Shown piece after piece: positions 23,963-31,681 of a stretch of DNA of 64,000 nucleotides. The notes beneath the pieces are model-generated. The model did no database searches. It saw only the letters and a program-made list of their open reading frames with translations, and was not told where the DNA came from. Every line of letters begins with the position of its first letter. Position 1 is the stretch's first letter. The translations under genes were made by a program, and so were the position numbers. The stretch is taken from positions 186,001-250,000 of the forward strand of contig VGCE01000001.1 of assembly GCA_016870155.1 (NCBI GenBank), in the 5' to 3' direction. The DNA is from Actinomycetota bacterium (GTDB lineage Bacteria; Actinomycetota; Thermoleophilia; Miltoncostaeales; Miltoncostaeaceae).

Positions 23963-24796
23963 ATGGGCGGGTCCGGTCCCCACGGCGCCGTGGCCGTGGT
24001 GGGCCACGTCGAGTGGGTCACCCATGTCCTCGGCACGCTCCCGGCGCGCGGTCATATCGCCGACCTCGTGGATCCGCTCGAGGAGCCCGCAGGGGGTGGG
24101 GGCGTCGCCGCGTGCGCAGCGGCCCGCCTTGGCGCCACCGTCACCCTCTTCACGGCGCTCGGGCACGACGCCGCCGCCCAGCGGGCCCGCCGGCAGATTC
24201 ACGACCGAGGCATTGAGCTGCTGGCCGCAGCGCGCGCCGGCGCGCAGACGCCCGTGTTGTCGATCACCGCGCCCGACGGGGAGCGCACGATCATGGTGGT
24301 GGGGCCTCGCATGCAGCCCACCGCGGCTGACCCGCTGCCATGGGAGCGCCTGGCACGAATGGGCGCCGCCTACTACGCCGGTGAGGACCCTGGCAGCCTG
24401 CAGTTGGCGAGGAATGCCCGGTACCTCGTGGTCACCGCCCGACGCCTCGACGACCTGCGCGCTGCGGGCGTGCGGGCAGACGTGCTGGTGGCCAGCGCGA
24501 GCGACCCCGCAGAGGACCCGTCAGGCCTGCCCGAGGCCCTGGCCCCCGGCGCGGTCATCGTCACCGACGGTGGGCGCGGGGGCACCATCTTCGAGCACGG
24601 GCGCGCGCCGCGGGCGTATGCAGCCGCGGAGCCGCCGGGACCGGTGGTCGACTCCTACGGGTGCGGCGACTCCTTCGCCGCGGGCATCGCGGTGGGCCTG
24701 GCGCGCGCGCTGTCGCTGGACGACGCCGTCGCCCTCGGCGCGACCATCGGGGCCGCGTGCACCACGTGGCGCGGCGGCATCGGGCCGCGGCCGTGA
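23963..24796 (+). CDS. PfkB-family carbohydrate kinase
   Basis: A 277-residue ribokinase-fold protein, shorter than most (about 300). The N-terminal glycine pair and GGGGVAACAAARLGA (PfkB region 1) and the C-terminal VDSYGCGDSFAAGIAVGLARAL (PfkB region 2, with Asp as catalytic base) are clear; ALAPGAVIVTDGGRGG forms the ATP-binding strand. Substrate is not determinable; sugars, nucleosides and hydroxymethylpyrimidines are all used by relatives. The gene begins one base after serS ends and is likely cotranscribed with it. Confidence 0.87.
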   Translation: MGGSGPHGAVAVVGHVEWVTHVLGTLPARGHIADLVDPLEEPAGGGGVAACAAARLGATVTLFTALGHDAAAQRARRQIHDRGIELLAAARAGAQTPVLSITAPDGERTIMVVGPRMQPTAADPLPWERLARMGAAYYAGEDPGSLQLARNARYLVVTARRLDDLRAAGVRADVLVASASDPAEDPSGLPEALAPGAVIVTDGGRGGTIFEHGRAPRAYAAAEPPGPVVDSYGCGDSFAAGIAVGLARALSLDDAVALGATIGAACTTWRGGIGPRP

Positions 24797-24859
24797 CGCA
24801 CACCCCGGAGCCGTCAACGGCGTCGGGCCCGGCGGGCGCGCAGCTGCGAGCCGGGTGAT

Positions 24860-25882
24860 TCAGCCTTCAGGCGGCCAGGCCTCCCCGGGCCCCGGGAGCT
24901 GCTTGCCCGCGGTGAGGATGCGCTCGCGGCCCGGGTCCATGGCCTCGTAAGGCCGCACTACGGGGGCGCGCCACGTGACGAACGACTGGCACGCGGCGTC
25001 GGCGTCGTCCTTGTTCTGCGCGATTGCTTCGCTCAGCGCGTGGGCGTCACCGAGGCCGATGCCGGACGAGATTCCGGTCTCGGGGCCGAAGAAGTGCGCC
25101 GAGTCACCGATGAGGACGATGCCGGGCTTCCACCACTCGGGCGTGGTGAGCAGCTCGGGCTCGGAGTAGCGCACCTGGTCGATGCTGTCGAGGCCCTCCA
25201 CGCCGAGCGACGACTCGGGGAGGAGTCGCGACCACATCTCCTTGATGGCGTCGAGCCCCGGGGCCAATGCCGCCTCGGCGCCGACCCGCTTGCACGAACG
25301 CCAGCCGCCTGATCCCTGAGGCCACGAGAGGTGGCCGATGTGGCCGCCGTCCGACATGTACGCCATCGAAAACGACGTCTCGGATGGGCTGGTGCTCATC
25401 CAGCTGAGCTCGCCCTCCGGCAGCTGCGTGAGCACCGCCTCCATCCCCGCCATCTCGCGCACCCGCGACTGCTTGCCATCGCACGCCACCACGAGGTCCG
25501 ATGGGATCTCCACGTCGCCGTCCGGGCCCTCGGCGATCACGGCCACCACGCGGCCGTCGCCATCGAACACGAGGTCCTTCACGGAGTGCTCGTACAGCAC
25601 GGGAAGGTCGCGGGCGATCGCGTGGATCACCTTCCCAACCTCCACGCACACGGCCACGGCCGAGGTGCCCTGCGGCGCGATCTCGCGCCCCTCCGGCCAC
25701 ACCTCGTCGAGCACGCCGATCTCCTTGAGGGGCTCATACCCCTGGAAACCGAGCATGTAGCCGCGGGGGATGTACGCCCCCTCCGGCATGCGCTCGATCA
25801 CGACCGGCTCGACGCCCCGGGCGCGCAGCAGGCGCGCGAGGGTGAGGCCGACCATTCCCCCACCTGCGATCACAACGTTCAT
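24860..25882 (-). CDS. FAD-dependent monooxygenase (PHBH type)
   Basis: A 340-residue flavoprotein hydroxylase. FAD loop MNVVIAGGGMVGLTLARLL at the N-terminus, the DG motif in VVACDGKQSRVRE and the late GDSAHFFGPETGISSGIGLGD that closes over the flavin. Relatives hydroxylate aromatic or polyketide rings using NAD(P)H and O2. The start (ATG 25882) puts the Rossmann strand at residue 1, as in the family. The gene follows the methyltransferase gene on the same strand with 10 bases between, so the pair may modify one small molecule, though no pathway genes are nearby. Confidence 0.88.
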   Translation of the reverse strand: MNVVIAGGGMVGLTLARLLRARGVEPVVIERMPEGAYIPRGYMLGFQGYEPLKEIGVLDEVWPEGREIAPQGTSAVAVCVEVGKVIHAIARDLPVLYEHSVKDLVFDGDGRVVAVIAEGPDGDVEIPSDLVVACDGKQSRVREMAGMEAVLTQLPEGELSWMSTSPSETSFSMAYMSDGGHIGHLSWPQGSGGWRSCKRVGAEAALAPGLDAIKEMWSRLLPESSLGVEGLDSIDQVRYSEPELLTTPEWWKPGIVLIGDSAHFFGPETGISSGIGLGDAHALSEAIAQNKDDADAACQSFVTWRAPVVRPYEAMDPGRERILTAGKQLPGPGEAWPPEG

Positions 25883-25892
25883 GGCCGCAATG

Positions 25893-26645
25893 CTAACGCG
25901 TGGCGATGTAGGTGAGGTTTTCCTCGCGCCCCACGCGCGACCCATCGCCGAGCCATCCGTCCTGAACGGCGATGACATCCGCCCCTCCGAGCCTGATCGC
26001 CGCCTCCACGTCGCGGTGCGCCATCCAGTTCATGCGGATGGGATCGAGGCCCAGGCGGTCGTAGAGCGTGCGCTCCGGCACCCGGGCCACGCGCAGGCCG
26101 TGGTAGGCCCGTCGCCGCCACTGGATGCGCTGGCGCAGGGGCATCGATGCCGGCATCTGCACCACCATCGCCCCGCCCGGGGCGAGGATGCGGGCCATAT
26201 CGCGCAGGTACGACGAGATCACCGCGCGGTCGGGCACGTGCTGCAGCACGATGAACGACACCACGAGGTCGAACTGCCCGTCGGCGAATGCGCGCAGGTC
26301 GGGGGCATCGTTCACCAGCCACTCGCAGTTCGGCCTGTCGGCGTTCATCTCGCGCGCCCGTTCGATCATCGCCGCGCTGATGTCCACGCCGACGGCGCGA
26401 CCGAAGGAGGGGGAGAGGGCCCGGGTGATACGACCCACGCCGCACCCGAGCTCGAACGAGGCATCGCGTCGCGCGGGGACCGCGAGGGCCTCGCAGGCGG
26501 CCATGATGCGCGCGGCGTCGGCACTCCCGGTGGCGAGGAAGGCCTCCACGTCCCACTCGCCGTGCTTGGCATCGGGCGCGCTCAGTATGGCGTAGAGGGG
26601 ATCGATCTCCCCCAGCGCCTCCCAGTCCCTCCGGTGCCCGGCCAT
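25893..26645 (-). CDS. Class I SAM-dependent methyltransferase
   Basis: A 250-residue protein with a methyltransferase core: motif I FELGCGVGRITRALS, acidic end of strand 2 in AVGVDISAAMIERA, NDAPDLRAF, then FDLVVSFIVLQHVPD and RILAPGGAMVVQMP, the usual small-molecule methyltransferase order. The C-terminal 60 residues hold basic stretches (RQRIQWRRRAYHG). Acceptor unknown. ATG 26645 is chosen; a GTG nine bases upstream is the alternative. It sits 10 bases before a flavin monooxygenase on the same strand. Confidence 0.85.
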   Translation of the reverse strand: MAGHRRDWEALGEIDPLYAILSAPDAKHGEWDVEAFLATGSADAARIMAACEALAVPARRDASFELGCGVGRITRALSPSFGRAVGVDISAAMIERAREMNADRPNCEWLVNDAPDLRAFADGQFDLVVSFIVLQHVPDRAVISSYLRDMARILAPGGAMVVQMPASMPLRQRIQWRRRAYHGLRVARVPERTLYDRLGLDPIRMNWMAHRDVEAAIRLGGADVIAVQDGWLGDGSRVGREENLTYIATR

Positions 26646-26719
26646 CTCGCTCACGCCGTGACTGTACGCGCAGCTCCGGGCACGAACCCGCGCATTACGG
26701 CACATTCCGCGACGTAGGG

Positions 26720-27322
26720 TCAGCTGGTCACGCCCGGCGTCGGGCAGCGCTTGCGCACCAGGACGACGCGTTCCTTCGAGCTCGCATTTCCGCCGGTGGG
26801 CGTGAACGTGGTTCGCACCGAGGGCAGCACGCTGCTGCCGCACTTTCGCGGAAGGGCGCGGGCAGCAACGCGGCAGATGAGGATCACCGTCCCGGCCGAG
26901 CTTGACCGATGCGAGGACGAGCAGGCAACGCCCTTCGCTCCGCGCACTCGGCCAACCTGTGCCGCCCGTCCCGCGCCGGGTACGCGCACCACCGTGGTGA
27001 TCACGCCGCCGCTGACACGGCTCGACCGGACCGACAAAGACTTGGATGACTCAGGCAACAGGCCACGAACCGGGGGCGGTGATACCGCTCGCGGTGATGG
27101 CGCCGGCGACGTTGCCACCCCCGGCTTCGCACAGCCTCCACCGAAGGAGGAGGCCGGGGTCGGATAGCCGGTCCAGGTGCCGGAGTTGGCGGTAAGCGTC
27201 GCATGCACCTGCGCGGTGCCGGAGATACTCGGATGGGAGGTGTTTGACGGCGCCGAGGCCGAGGCACCGGTGCCATAGGCCACGGAGGCGATGAGGCCCG
27301 GTGCGGTGACCAGCAACCGCAT
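26720..27322 (-). CDS. Secreted protein with an Ig-like 'PSISGTAQ' unit, possibly rearranged
   Basis: A 200-residue protein with a signal-like start (MRLLVTAPGLIASVAYGTGASA). Residues 30-55 carry HPSISGTAQVHATLTANSGT followed by WTGYPTP, one unit of a repeat widespread in secreted actinobacterial proteins. The middle (about residues 65-110) is low-complexity Ser/Pro/Arg and reads as if out of frame. The last part, with GTVILICRVAARAL, TTFTPTGGN and a final Lys-Arg-Cys, resembles the usual C-terminal domain of such proteins. A pair of compensating frameshifts or an internal deletion is therefore possible. No close functional family recognised. Confidence 0.5.
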   Translation of the reverse strand: MRLLVTAPGLIASVAYGTGASASAPSNTSHPSISGTAQVHATLTANSGTWTGYPTPASSFGGGCAKPGVATSPAPSPRAVSPPPVRGLLPESSKSLSVRSSRVSGGVITTVVRVPGAGRAAQVGRVRGAKGVACSSSHRSSSAGTVILICRVAARALPRKCGSSVLPSVRTTFTPTGGNASSKERVVLVRKRCPTPGVTS

Positions 27323-27484
27323 CAGCTGGGGTGGTGGAGGAGCGATCGCTGTCTCCGGTCAGCTCGATCTGCCCGCTTGCCCGGCAGGCGGAAAAAATCT
27401 GAACAGCATGCTTGGGGATGAACTGATCGGGCAAGCGCAACCGCCGACCCCCGCATGTGGAACGGGGACCGGCGGGGATTCCAG

Positions 27485-27572
27485 CGGAGGGGGAGGGATT
27501 TGAACCCCCGGGCCGGGGTTGCCGGCCAGTGGTTTTCAAGACCACCGCATTCGACCGCTCTGCCACCCCTCC
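27485..27572 (-). tRNA. tRNA-Ser (anticodon UGA)
   Basis: Class II tRNA on the minus strand: acceptor GGAGGGG / CCCCTCC, anticodon stem GTGGT / ACCAC with loop CTTGAAA (anticodon TGA), a long variable arm rich in GGCC, and T-loop GTTCAAATC. Discriminator G, no encoded CCA. It decodes UCA and other UCN codons. It is divergent from the next tRNA-Ser, 44 bases away. Confidence 0.96.
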
Positions 27573-27616
27573 GCGGCGCACCATACCGGGGCGCGCGAAT
27601 CACTACGATGCCGCGC

Positions 27617-27706
27617 GGAGAGGTGCCTGAGTGGTCGAAAGGGGCCGCCTGCTAAGCGGTTAACCGGGGTCAACCCGGTTCGAGGGTTCAAATCCCTTCC
27701 TCTCCG
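27617..27706 (+). tRNA. tRNA-Ser (anticodon GCU)
   Basis: Class II tRNA: acceptor GGAGAGG / CCTCTCC, anticodon loop CTGCTAA (anticodon GCT), long variable arm AACCGGGGTCAACCCGGTT, T-loop GTTCAAATC, discriminator G, no encoded CCA. It decodes AGC/AGU. Confidence 0.96.
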
Positions 27707-27710
27707 TGCC

Positions 27711-27752
27711 GGGGTGGGCCCCGGAGCCCCTGCGGGATCCATGGCCCACCCC
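27711..27752 (+). terminator. Long-loop hairpin after tRNA-Ser(GCU)
   Basis: A perfect 10-bp stem GGGGTGGGCC / GGCCCACCCC (27711-27720, 27743-27752) with a 22-base loop directly follows the tRNA and precedes the 3' end of the convergent SnoaL-like pseudogene. There is no U run, so termination is only a guess; it could act on both strands. Confidence 0.4.
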
Positions 27753-27766
27753 CGCCGTCCCCCGCC

Positions 27767-28159
27767 TCAGGCCAGCGACGCGTCGGTGTGGTGGAGGACC
27801 AGCCGCCAGCCATCGTCCTCTCGCCGGAACCCGTTGGTGGCGCGATGCGTCAGGTTGACGGGGGCACCATCGATCACGTGATCGATGCCGTGCTCCGTGC
27901 AGACGGTGTATCCCATGTCGGTGGCCTCGACGGTCCGGAGGTCTGACAACTCGACGCGGCCGAAGATCTATAGGGCGGCCTGCGCGGTGAAGGCCTCCAC
28001 CTCGGCGTCCCGGCCCGTGATGAAGCCACAGAACGACCCCGCGTACACCACGTCGTCGGCCTCAGACCACATCTTCAAGACCGCCTCCGGGTCGCCTCCC
28101 GGCATGAGGTTGGGCGAGCGGTACAGCTCGTCATGGGAGCACGCCAGGGATTCCCTCAA
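27767..28159 (-). pseudogene. SnoaL/NTF2-like protein gene interrupted by an in-frame TAG
   Basis: One frame encodes an NTF2-like protein in two halves. The first half, from TTG 28159 (with GGAG six bases upstream), includes MPGGDPEAVLKMWSEADDV and GFITGRDAEVEAFTAQAAL. A TAG at 27968-27970 follows, then the frame continues as IFGRVELSDLRTVEATDMG, HRATNGFRREDDGWRLVLHH and stops at 27767. Both halves match SnoaL-like proteins (DUF4440-type: W..AD, G..G.......F, ...VWRREDGGWRIVHHH), so a single nonsense mutation, or a base-call error, has broken an otherwise complete gene of about 130 codons. Its start overlaps the preceding gene by 29 bases, as in an operon. Confidence 0.75.
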
Positions 28160-28457
28160 CAGGGCTCCTTCCGAGCGATGTCGCTGTTGCTGTATGGAAG
28201 AGGGTGCATTCGGCGAGCCGCTCCTCGGGGGCTGTTGCGAAATCCCCGTCGATACCGACAAGGGCCGGCATGAGCGTCTCGGCCGCAAAGGTCTCGAACG
28301 CGGCGCGCGACTCCCGCACCGCGCTGATCAGCCATCCGCCATCGGTCGGGCCCGCCGGGCTCAGGAGCCGGTCCGGCGGCAGTGCGCGATCCGCATGCAC
28401 GGCCTCGAGCACCTCGGCATGCTGCTCCGCGGTGCCGCCCGGATAGAAATGGGTCAT
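28131..28457 (-). CDS. Small dimeric alpha/beta-barrel-like protein
   Basis: A 108-residue protein beginning MTHFYPGGTAEQHAEVLEAVH and continuing with GPTDGGWLISAVRES and ETLMPAL, the layout of an actinobacterial family of small ferredoxin-fold proteins related to ABM monooxygenases and YCII-like proteins (H-F-P-G-G-T-x-x-Q ... GW ... W/R-S-x-x-x-F). Function unknown. The last 25 residues, which overlap the next gene, are not conserved-looking. It is followed by the interrupted SnoaL-like gene, and the pair may once have acted together. Confidence 0.65.
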   Translation of the reverse strand: MTHFYPGGTAEQHAEVLEAVHADRALPPDRLLSPAGPTDGGWLISAVRESRAAFETFAAETLMPALVGIDGDFATAPEERLAECTLFHTATATSLGRSPVEGIPGVLP

Positions 28458-28669
28458 GGGAGAAGCCCCGGTTGCCCCACGGGTCACGGCTCGGTCGCAG
28501 GCATCACGGTCGGTACGCCGGGCGTACACTGACACCGACCGTGACGGCCAGCGCATGGGCTACCATGCAAGCGGCCAGTGAACGGCAGCGAACCCGCACA
28601 TAGCCCGGCCTCCTCGGCCGCCGCCCCCGTGGCGGACGACGAGCCTCCGTCTTTCAGTAGGCGCGCCCG

Positions 28670-30007
28670 ATGAGCACCGGGCTGCAGGTCGTGCTCCTGC
28701 TGCTGCTCGTGGGGTGGACCGCCTTCTTCGTGGCGGCCGAATACGCCTTCATCGCCGCGCGGCCCACGCGCATGCGCGAGCTGACGGAGGCCGGCAGCAA
28801 GCGGGCCGCGCGCGTGGTGGCGATCCAGGAGAACCCGACCCGGTTCATCTCCGCGATCCAGGTGGCCATCACCTTCAGCGGCCTTGCCATCGGTGCGGTC
28901 GGCGAGCCCGCCGTGCGCGGGCTCGTGCAGGACGTCTTCGGCCCGCTCACCTCGTCGCTGGGCCAGGGCCTCGTCACCGTGCTCAGCGTGATCATCGGCT
29001 TCGCCATCATCATCGCCATCACGGTGGTGCTGGGGGAGATTGTGCCCAAGGCGCTCACGCTGGCTCGCACGGAGGGCGTCGCGCTCGTGGTGGTGGGCCC
29101 CGTGCGGGTGTTCACCGCCATCGTCTACCCGTTCGTGTGGCTGCTTGAGCGCCTCTCGGCAGTAACGCTGCGCCTGTTCGGGCTTCGGGGGGACATCCAC
29201 CTCGGGCGTGGGCACACGGAGGAGGAACTCCGGATGATCCTCGCGGCCTCGTATGAGGAGGGGGTGCTCGAGGCGGAGGAGTCGGAGATGCTCGACCGGG
29301 TGTTCGACTTCGCCGACACCGAGGTGCGACAGGTGATGGTGCCCCGCCCCGACGTGGTGATGCTTCCCATCACCTCAACCGTGTCCGAGGCGGCCGCCCT
29401 CGTGGATGAGCACCCCTACACCCGCTACCCCGTGTACGGAGACGACCAGGACGACATCCGCGGCGTCATCCACATCCGCCAGCTGTTCGAGGCCATCACG
29501 GCGGGGGACCTCGACATGTGGATCGATGACCTGGTGCGCGACGTCCAGCGGGTTCCGGAGACCAAGAACCTCGACGACCTGCTGCGTGACTTCCGGCGCA
29601 CCAAGAGCCACCTGGCCGTGGTGGTTGATGAGTACGGGTCGCTGGCAGGCGTGGTAACGCTGGAGGACCTCATCGAGGAGGTCATGGGCGAGATCGAGGA
29701 TGAATTCGATGTGCCCGAGCGGGACATCGTGCGCACCGGGGGAGGGCAGGCGTTGGTAGCCGGTTCGGTGCCGCTCGACGACTTCAACGAGGTATTCGGC
29801 ACACAGATCGACGACGAGGACTTCAACACGGTGGGCGGCGCGGTTTTCCACGGCATGGGACGTGTTCCCGACGTGGGCGATGTGGTGGAGGCGCACGGCC
29901 TCGTGTTCACGGTGCTCGAGCTCGATGGATCGCGCATCCTGCGCGTGAGGGTCGATCCCGTGCAGGCCGACAGCATTCGCGAGGGCGCAGCCGACCCCGG
30001 CGAGTAG
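28670..30007 (+). CDS. CNNM/CorC-type membrane protein with CBS domains (hemolysin family)
   Basis: A 445-residue protein in three parts. Residues 1-190 form a DUF21/CNNM membrane domain (helices starting at LQVVLLLLLVGWTAFFVAAEY, then two to three more, with a VLGEIVPKALTLAR signature). Residues 205-325 hold two CBS domains (VMVPRPDVVMLP; AVVVDEYGSLAGVVTLEDLIEE cut between the two blocks). Residues 345-430 form a CorC_HlyC transporter-associated domain (GTQIDDEDFNTVGG). Relatives export Mg2+ or Co2+ and sense nucleotides through CBS. The old name hemolysin C is misleading. The 210 bases upstream hold no gene. Confidence 0.93.
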   Translation: MSTGLQVVLLLLLVGWTAFFVAAEYAFIAARPTRMRELTEAGSKRAARVVAIQENPTRFISAIQVAITFSGLAIGAVGEPAVRGLVQDVFGPLTSSLGQGLVTVLSVIIGFAIIIAITVVLGEIVPKALTLARTEGVALVVVGPVRVFTAIVYPFVWLLERLSAVTLRLFGLRGDIHLGRGHTEEELRMILAASYEEGVLEAEESEMLDRVFDFADTEVRQVMVPRPDVVMLPITSTVSEAAALVDEHPYTRYPVYGDDQDDIRGVIHIRQLFEAITAGDLDMWIDDLVRDVQRVPETKNLDDLLRDFRRTKSHLAVVVDEYGSLAGVVTLEDLIEEVMGEIEDEFDVPERDIVRTGGGQALVAGSVPLDDFNEVFGTQIDDEDFNTVGGAVFHGMGRVPDVGDVVEAHGLVFTVLELDGSRILRVRVDPVQADSIREGAADPGE

Positions 30008-30054
30008 CGCAGGCTCTGATACCTTCACCGCCGCGCCGCGCTCCGCGCGGCCCC

Positions 30055-30128
30055 GCGCCAGTAGCTCAGTCGGATAGAGCGTCGGTCTACGAAACCGAAG
30101 GTCACAGGTTCGAATCCTGTCTGGCGCG
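30055..30128 (+). tRNA. tRNA-Arg (anticodon ACG)
   Basis: Cloverleaf with acceptor GCGCCAG / CTGGCGC, D-arm GCTCAGTCGGATAGAGC, anticodon stem TCGGT / ACCGA with loop CTACGAA (anticodon ACG, wobble A presumably edited to inosine), T-loop GGTTCGAATCC, discriminator G, no encoded CCA. It decodes CGN codons. Confidence 0.96.
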
Positions 30129-30377
30129 TCGCAGCGGCACAGCCGTACGTCGCGCCGCCGCTCCACATGCACACGACGCGTGGCACCTGGCCCGCCCTCC
30201 CGTTTCCCCATGCGGGGGAAGGGACTTCCGATGAGCACGACGATCCTCTTCGGGCTTCGCCCTGATCGTGGCGTTGCCGTCTTTCGCGTCGTACCAGCGT
30301 GAGGAGGAGATGAAGCCCGACTCGAGGGCGAAGGGCGAGATACCGCGTGACGCGCCTGCGGCCGGGGAGGTCTGGGG

Positions 30378-30535
30378 GTGGGCATCGACGGATCCGCCGA
30401 GGGGTACGCAGCCCTGCGGTGGGCGGTGAGGGCAGCCGCCCGGTGGCATTCGAGCGCATGTTCTCCGGCTCGGTGAGCCATTACGTGTCCGTGCATGCCC
30501 GCCGGCCGGTCCTCATCGTGCGCGAGCGCCGATAA
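30378..30535 (+). pseudogene. Universal stress protein gene with a large internal deletion
   Basis: Two ends of a UspA-type protein lie almost side by side in different frames. The first, at about 30378-30442, reads VGIDGSAEGYAALRWAVRAAA, the ATP-binding N-terminal strand and helix of this family. The second, at about 30440-30535, reads FSGSVSHYVSVHARRPVLIVRER, the C-terminal G-S-V-S...H...PVLIVR segment, and ends with TAA. The roughly 90-100 residues between them are gone, so the gene cannot be functional. The rest of the 413-base gap between tRNA-Arg and the cyclotransferase gene shows no other feature I can support. Confidence 0.75.
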
Positions 30536-30542
30536 TACGGGC

Positions 30543-31355
30543 GTGCCGACGAATCGGAGCGCTCCCGCGGTCGTCCTCGCGGTCTTCGCCGTAGCCGCCG
30601 CGGGCATCCTCGCCACCACGGCGGCGGCGAAATCGGCGCCAACCGTGCGCTGGGAGCTGCTTGAGGCGCGGCCGCACGACCCCTCCGCGTGGACGCAGGG
30701 GCTCGTGGCACACGGCGGCGTGCTCATCGAGAGCACGGGCAATTGCTGCCCGGCCTGGTCGGGCCGGTCGTCCCTCAGGCGCGTCGACCCCCGCACGGGC
30801 GGCGTGCTGGCGCGGCGTCGCATCCCAAACCCGATCTACACCGAGGGGGTGACGGTCCTCGGAGGCTCGATTTGGCAGCTCACGTGGACCGACGGCCGGG
30901 TATTTCGCGCATCGGCCTCCACCCTCCAGGGCGCAGGCTCCGTCGCATATGCCCGCGATGGCTGGGGGCTGACCCGGCAGGGGTCCCAGCTCGTGGCGAG
31001 CGACGGCTCGTCACGGCTCTACTGGTTGTCGGTGCCGAGCCTGCGAACCACGAGGACCGTCACGGTGCGCGATGCAGGCGGCCCCGTGGCGTCCCTCAAC
31101 GAGCTCGAGATGCTTGACGGGGTGATCTGGGCCAACCTCTGGCAGCAGGACCGCATTGCGCTCATCGACCCGGGAAGCGGCACCGTGCGCGGATGGCTCG
31201 ACATGTCGTCGCTGCGCACTCGCATCGGATCGGGTGAGGTTCTCAACGGAATCGCCCGCGACCCCGAAACCGGCCACGTGATTGTCACCGGCAAGCTGTG
31301 GGATCGCATGTTCGTGATCCGGCTCGCCGAGCCCGTGCCGCCCGCTACCCGATGA
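30543..31355 (+). CDS. Glutaminyl-peptide cyclotransferase-like beta-propeller protein
   Basis: A 270-residue exported protein of the bacterial/plant-type glutamine cyclotransferase family (five-bladed beta-propeller). After a signal segment (APAVVLAVFAVAAAGILA) it shows AWTQGLVAHGGVLIESTG, IYTEGVTVLGGSIWQLTW and the late NELEMLDGVIWANLWQQDRI, LNGIA, the blocks that line the catalytic pore. It forms pyroglutamate from N-terminal Gln of peptides. Starting at GTG 30543 places the signal peptide right at the N-terminus. It starts eight bases after the universal stress protein remnant. Confidence 0.87.
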   Translation: MPTNRSAPAVVLAVFAVAAAGILATTAAAKSAPTVRWELLEARPHDPSAWTQGLVAHGGVLIESTGNCCPAWSGRSSLRRVDPRTGGVLARRRIPNPIYTEGVTVLGGSIWQLTWTDGRVFRASASTLQGAGSVAYARDGWGLTRQGSQLVASDGSSRLYWLSVPSLRTTRTVTVRDAGGPVASLNELEMLDGVIWANLWQQDRIALIDPGSGTVRGWLDMSSLRTRIGSGEVLNGIARDPETGHVIVTGKLWDRMFVIRLAEPVPPATR

Positions 31356-31593
31356 TGCGCCAAAACCTGGGCTCGAAGGGTGCGGGGTCGTGCACCTCGT
31401 CGTGCACGGGGTCCATGCGCACGTGGCCCTCGACCTGGAGCCGCAGCAGCACCGCGATGAAGTCGTCACCGCTGATGTCCACGCCGTCGCTCCTCACGCG
31501 CTCGTAGAGGAAGGACTCACGCAATGGCTCAGCGGACGCCCGCAAGTGCCACAGGATCGCGGCCTGCGCCTCGTCACCCCGTTCGGCTCCCAT
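31345..31593 (-). CDS. Hypothetical small protein (82 aa), winged-helix-like
   Basis: An 82-residue soluble protein. The order helix (AAILWHLRASAEPLRESFLYERV), helix (DDFIAVLLRLQVEG) and a short basic wing-like end (HVRMDPVHDEV) suggests a winged helix, but no family was recognised. Codon use is typical for the window. It overlaps the convergent cyclotransferase gene by 11 bases. Confidence 0.55.
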   Translation of the reverse strand: MGAERGDEAQAAILWHLRASAEPLRESFLYERVRSDGVDISGDDFIAVLLRLQVEGHVRMDPVHDEVHDPAPFEPRFWRIIG

Positions 31594-31681
31594 TCGCCGA
31601 TGCTATCGCCGCGGGCGCGGCTGCGGACGAGGACGTGGGCGGGGGCGCGACTCCGGCGCATGCTCGACCGATGGGGGTTTC

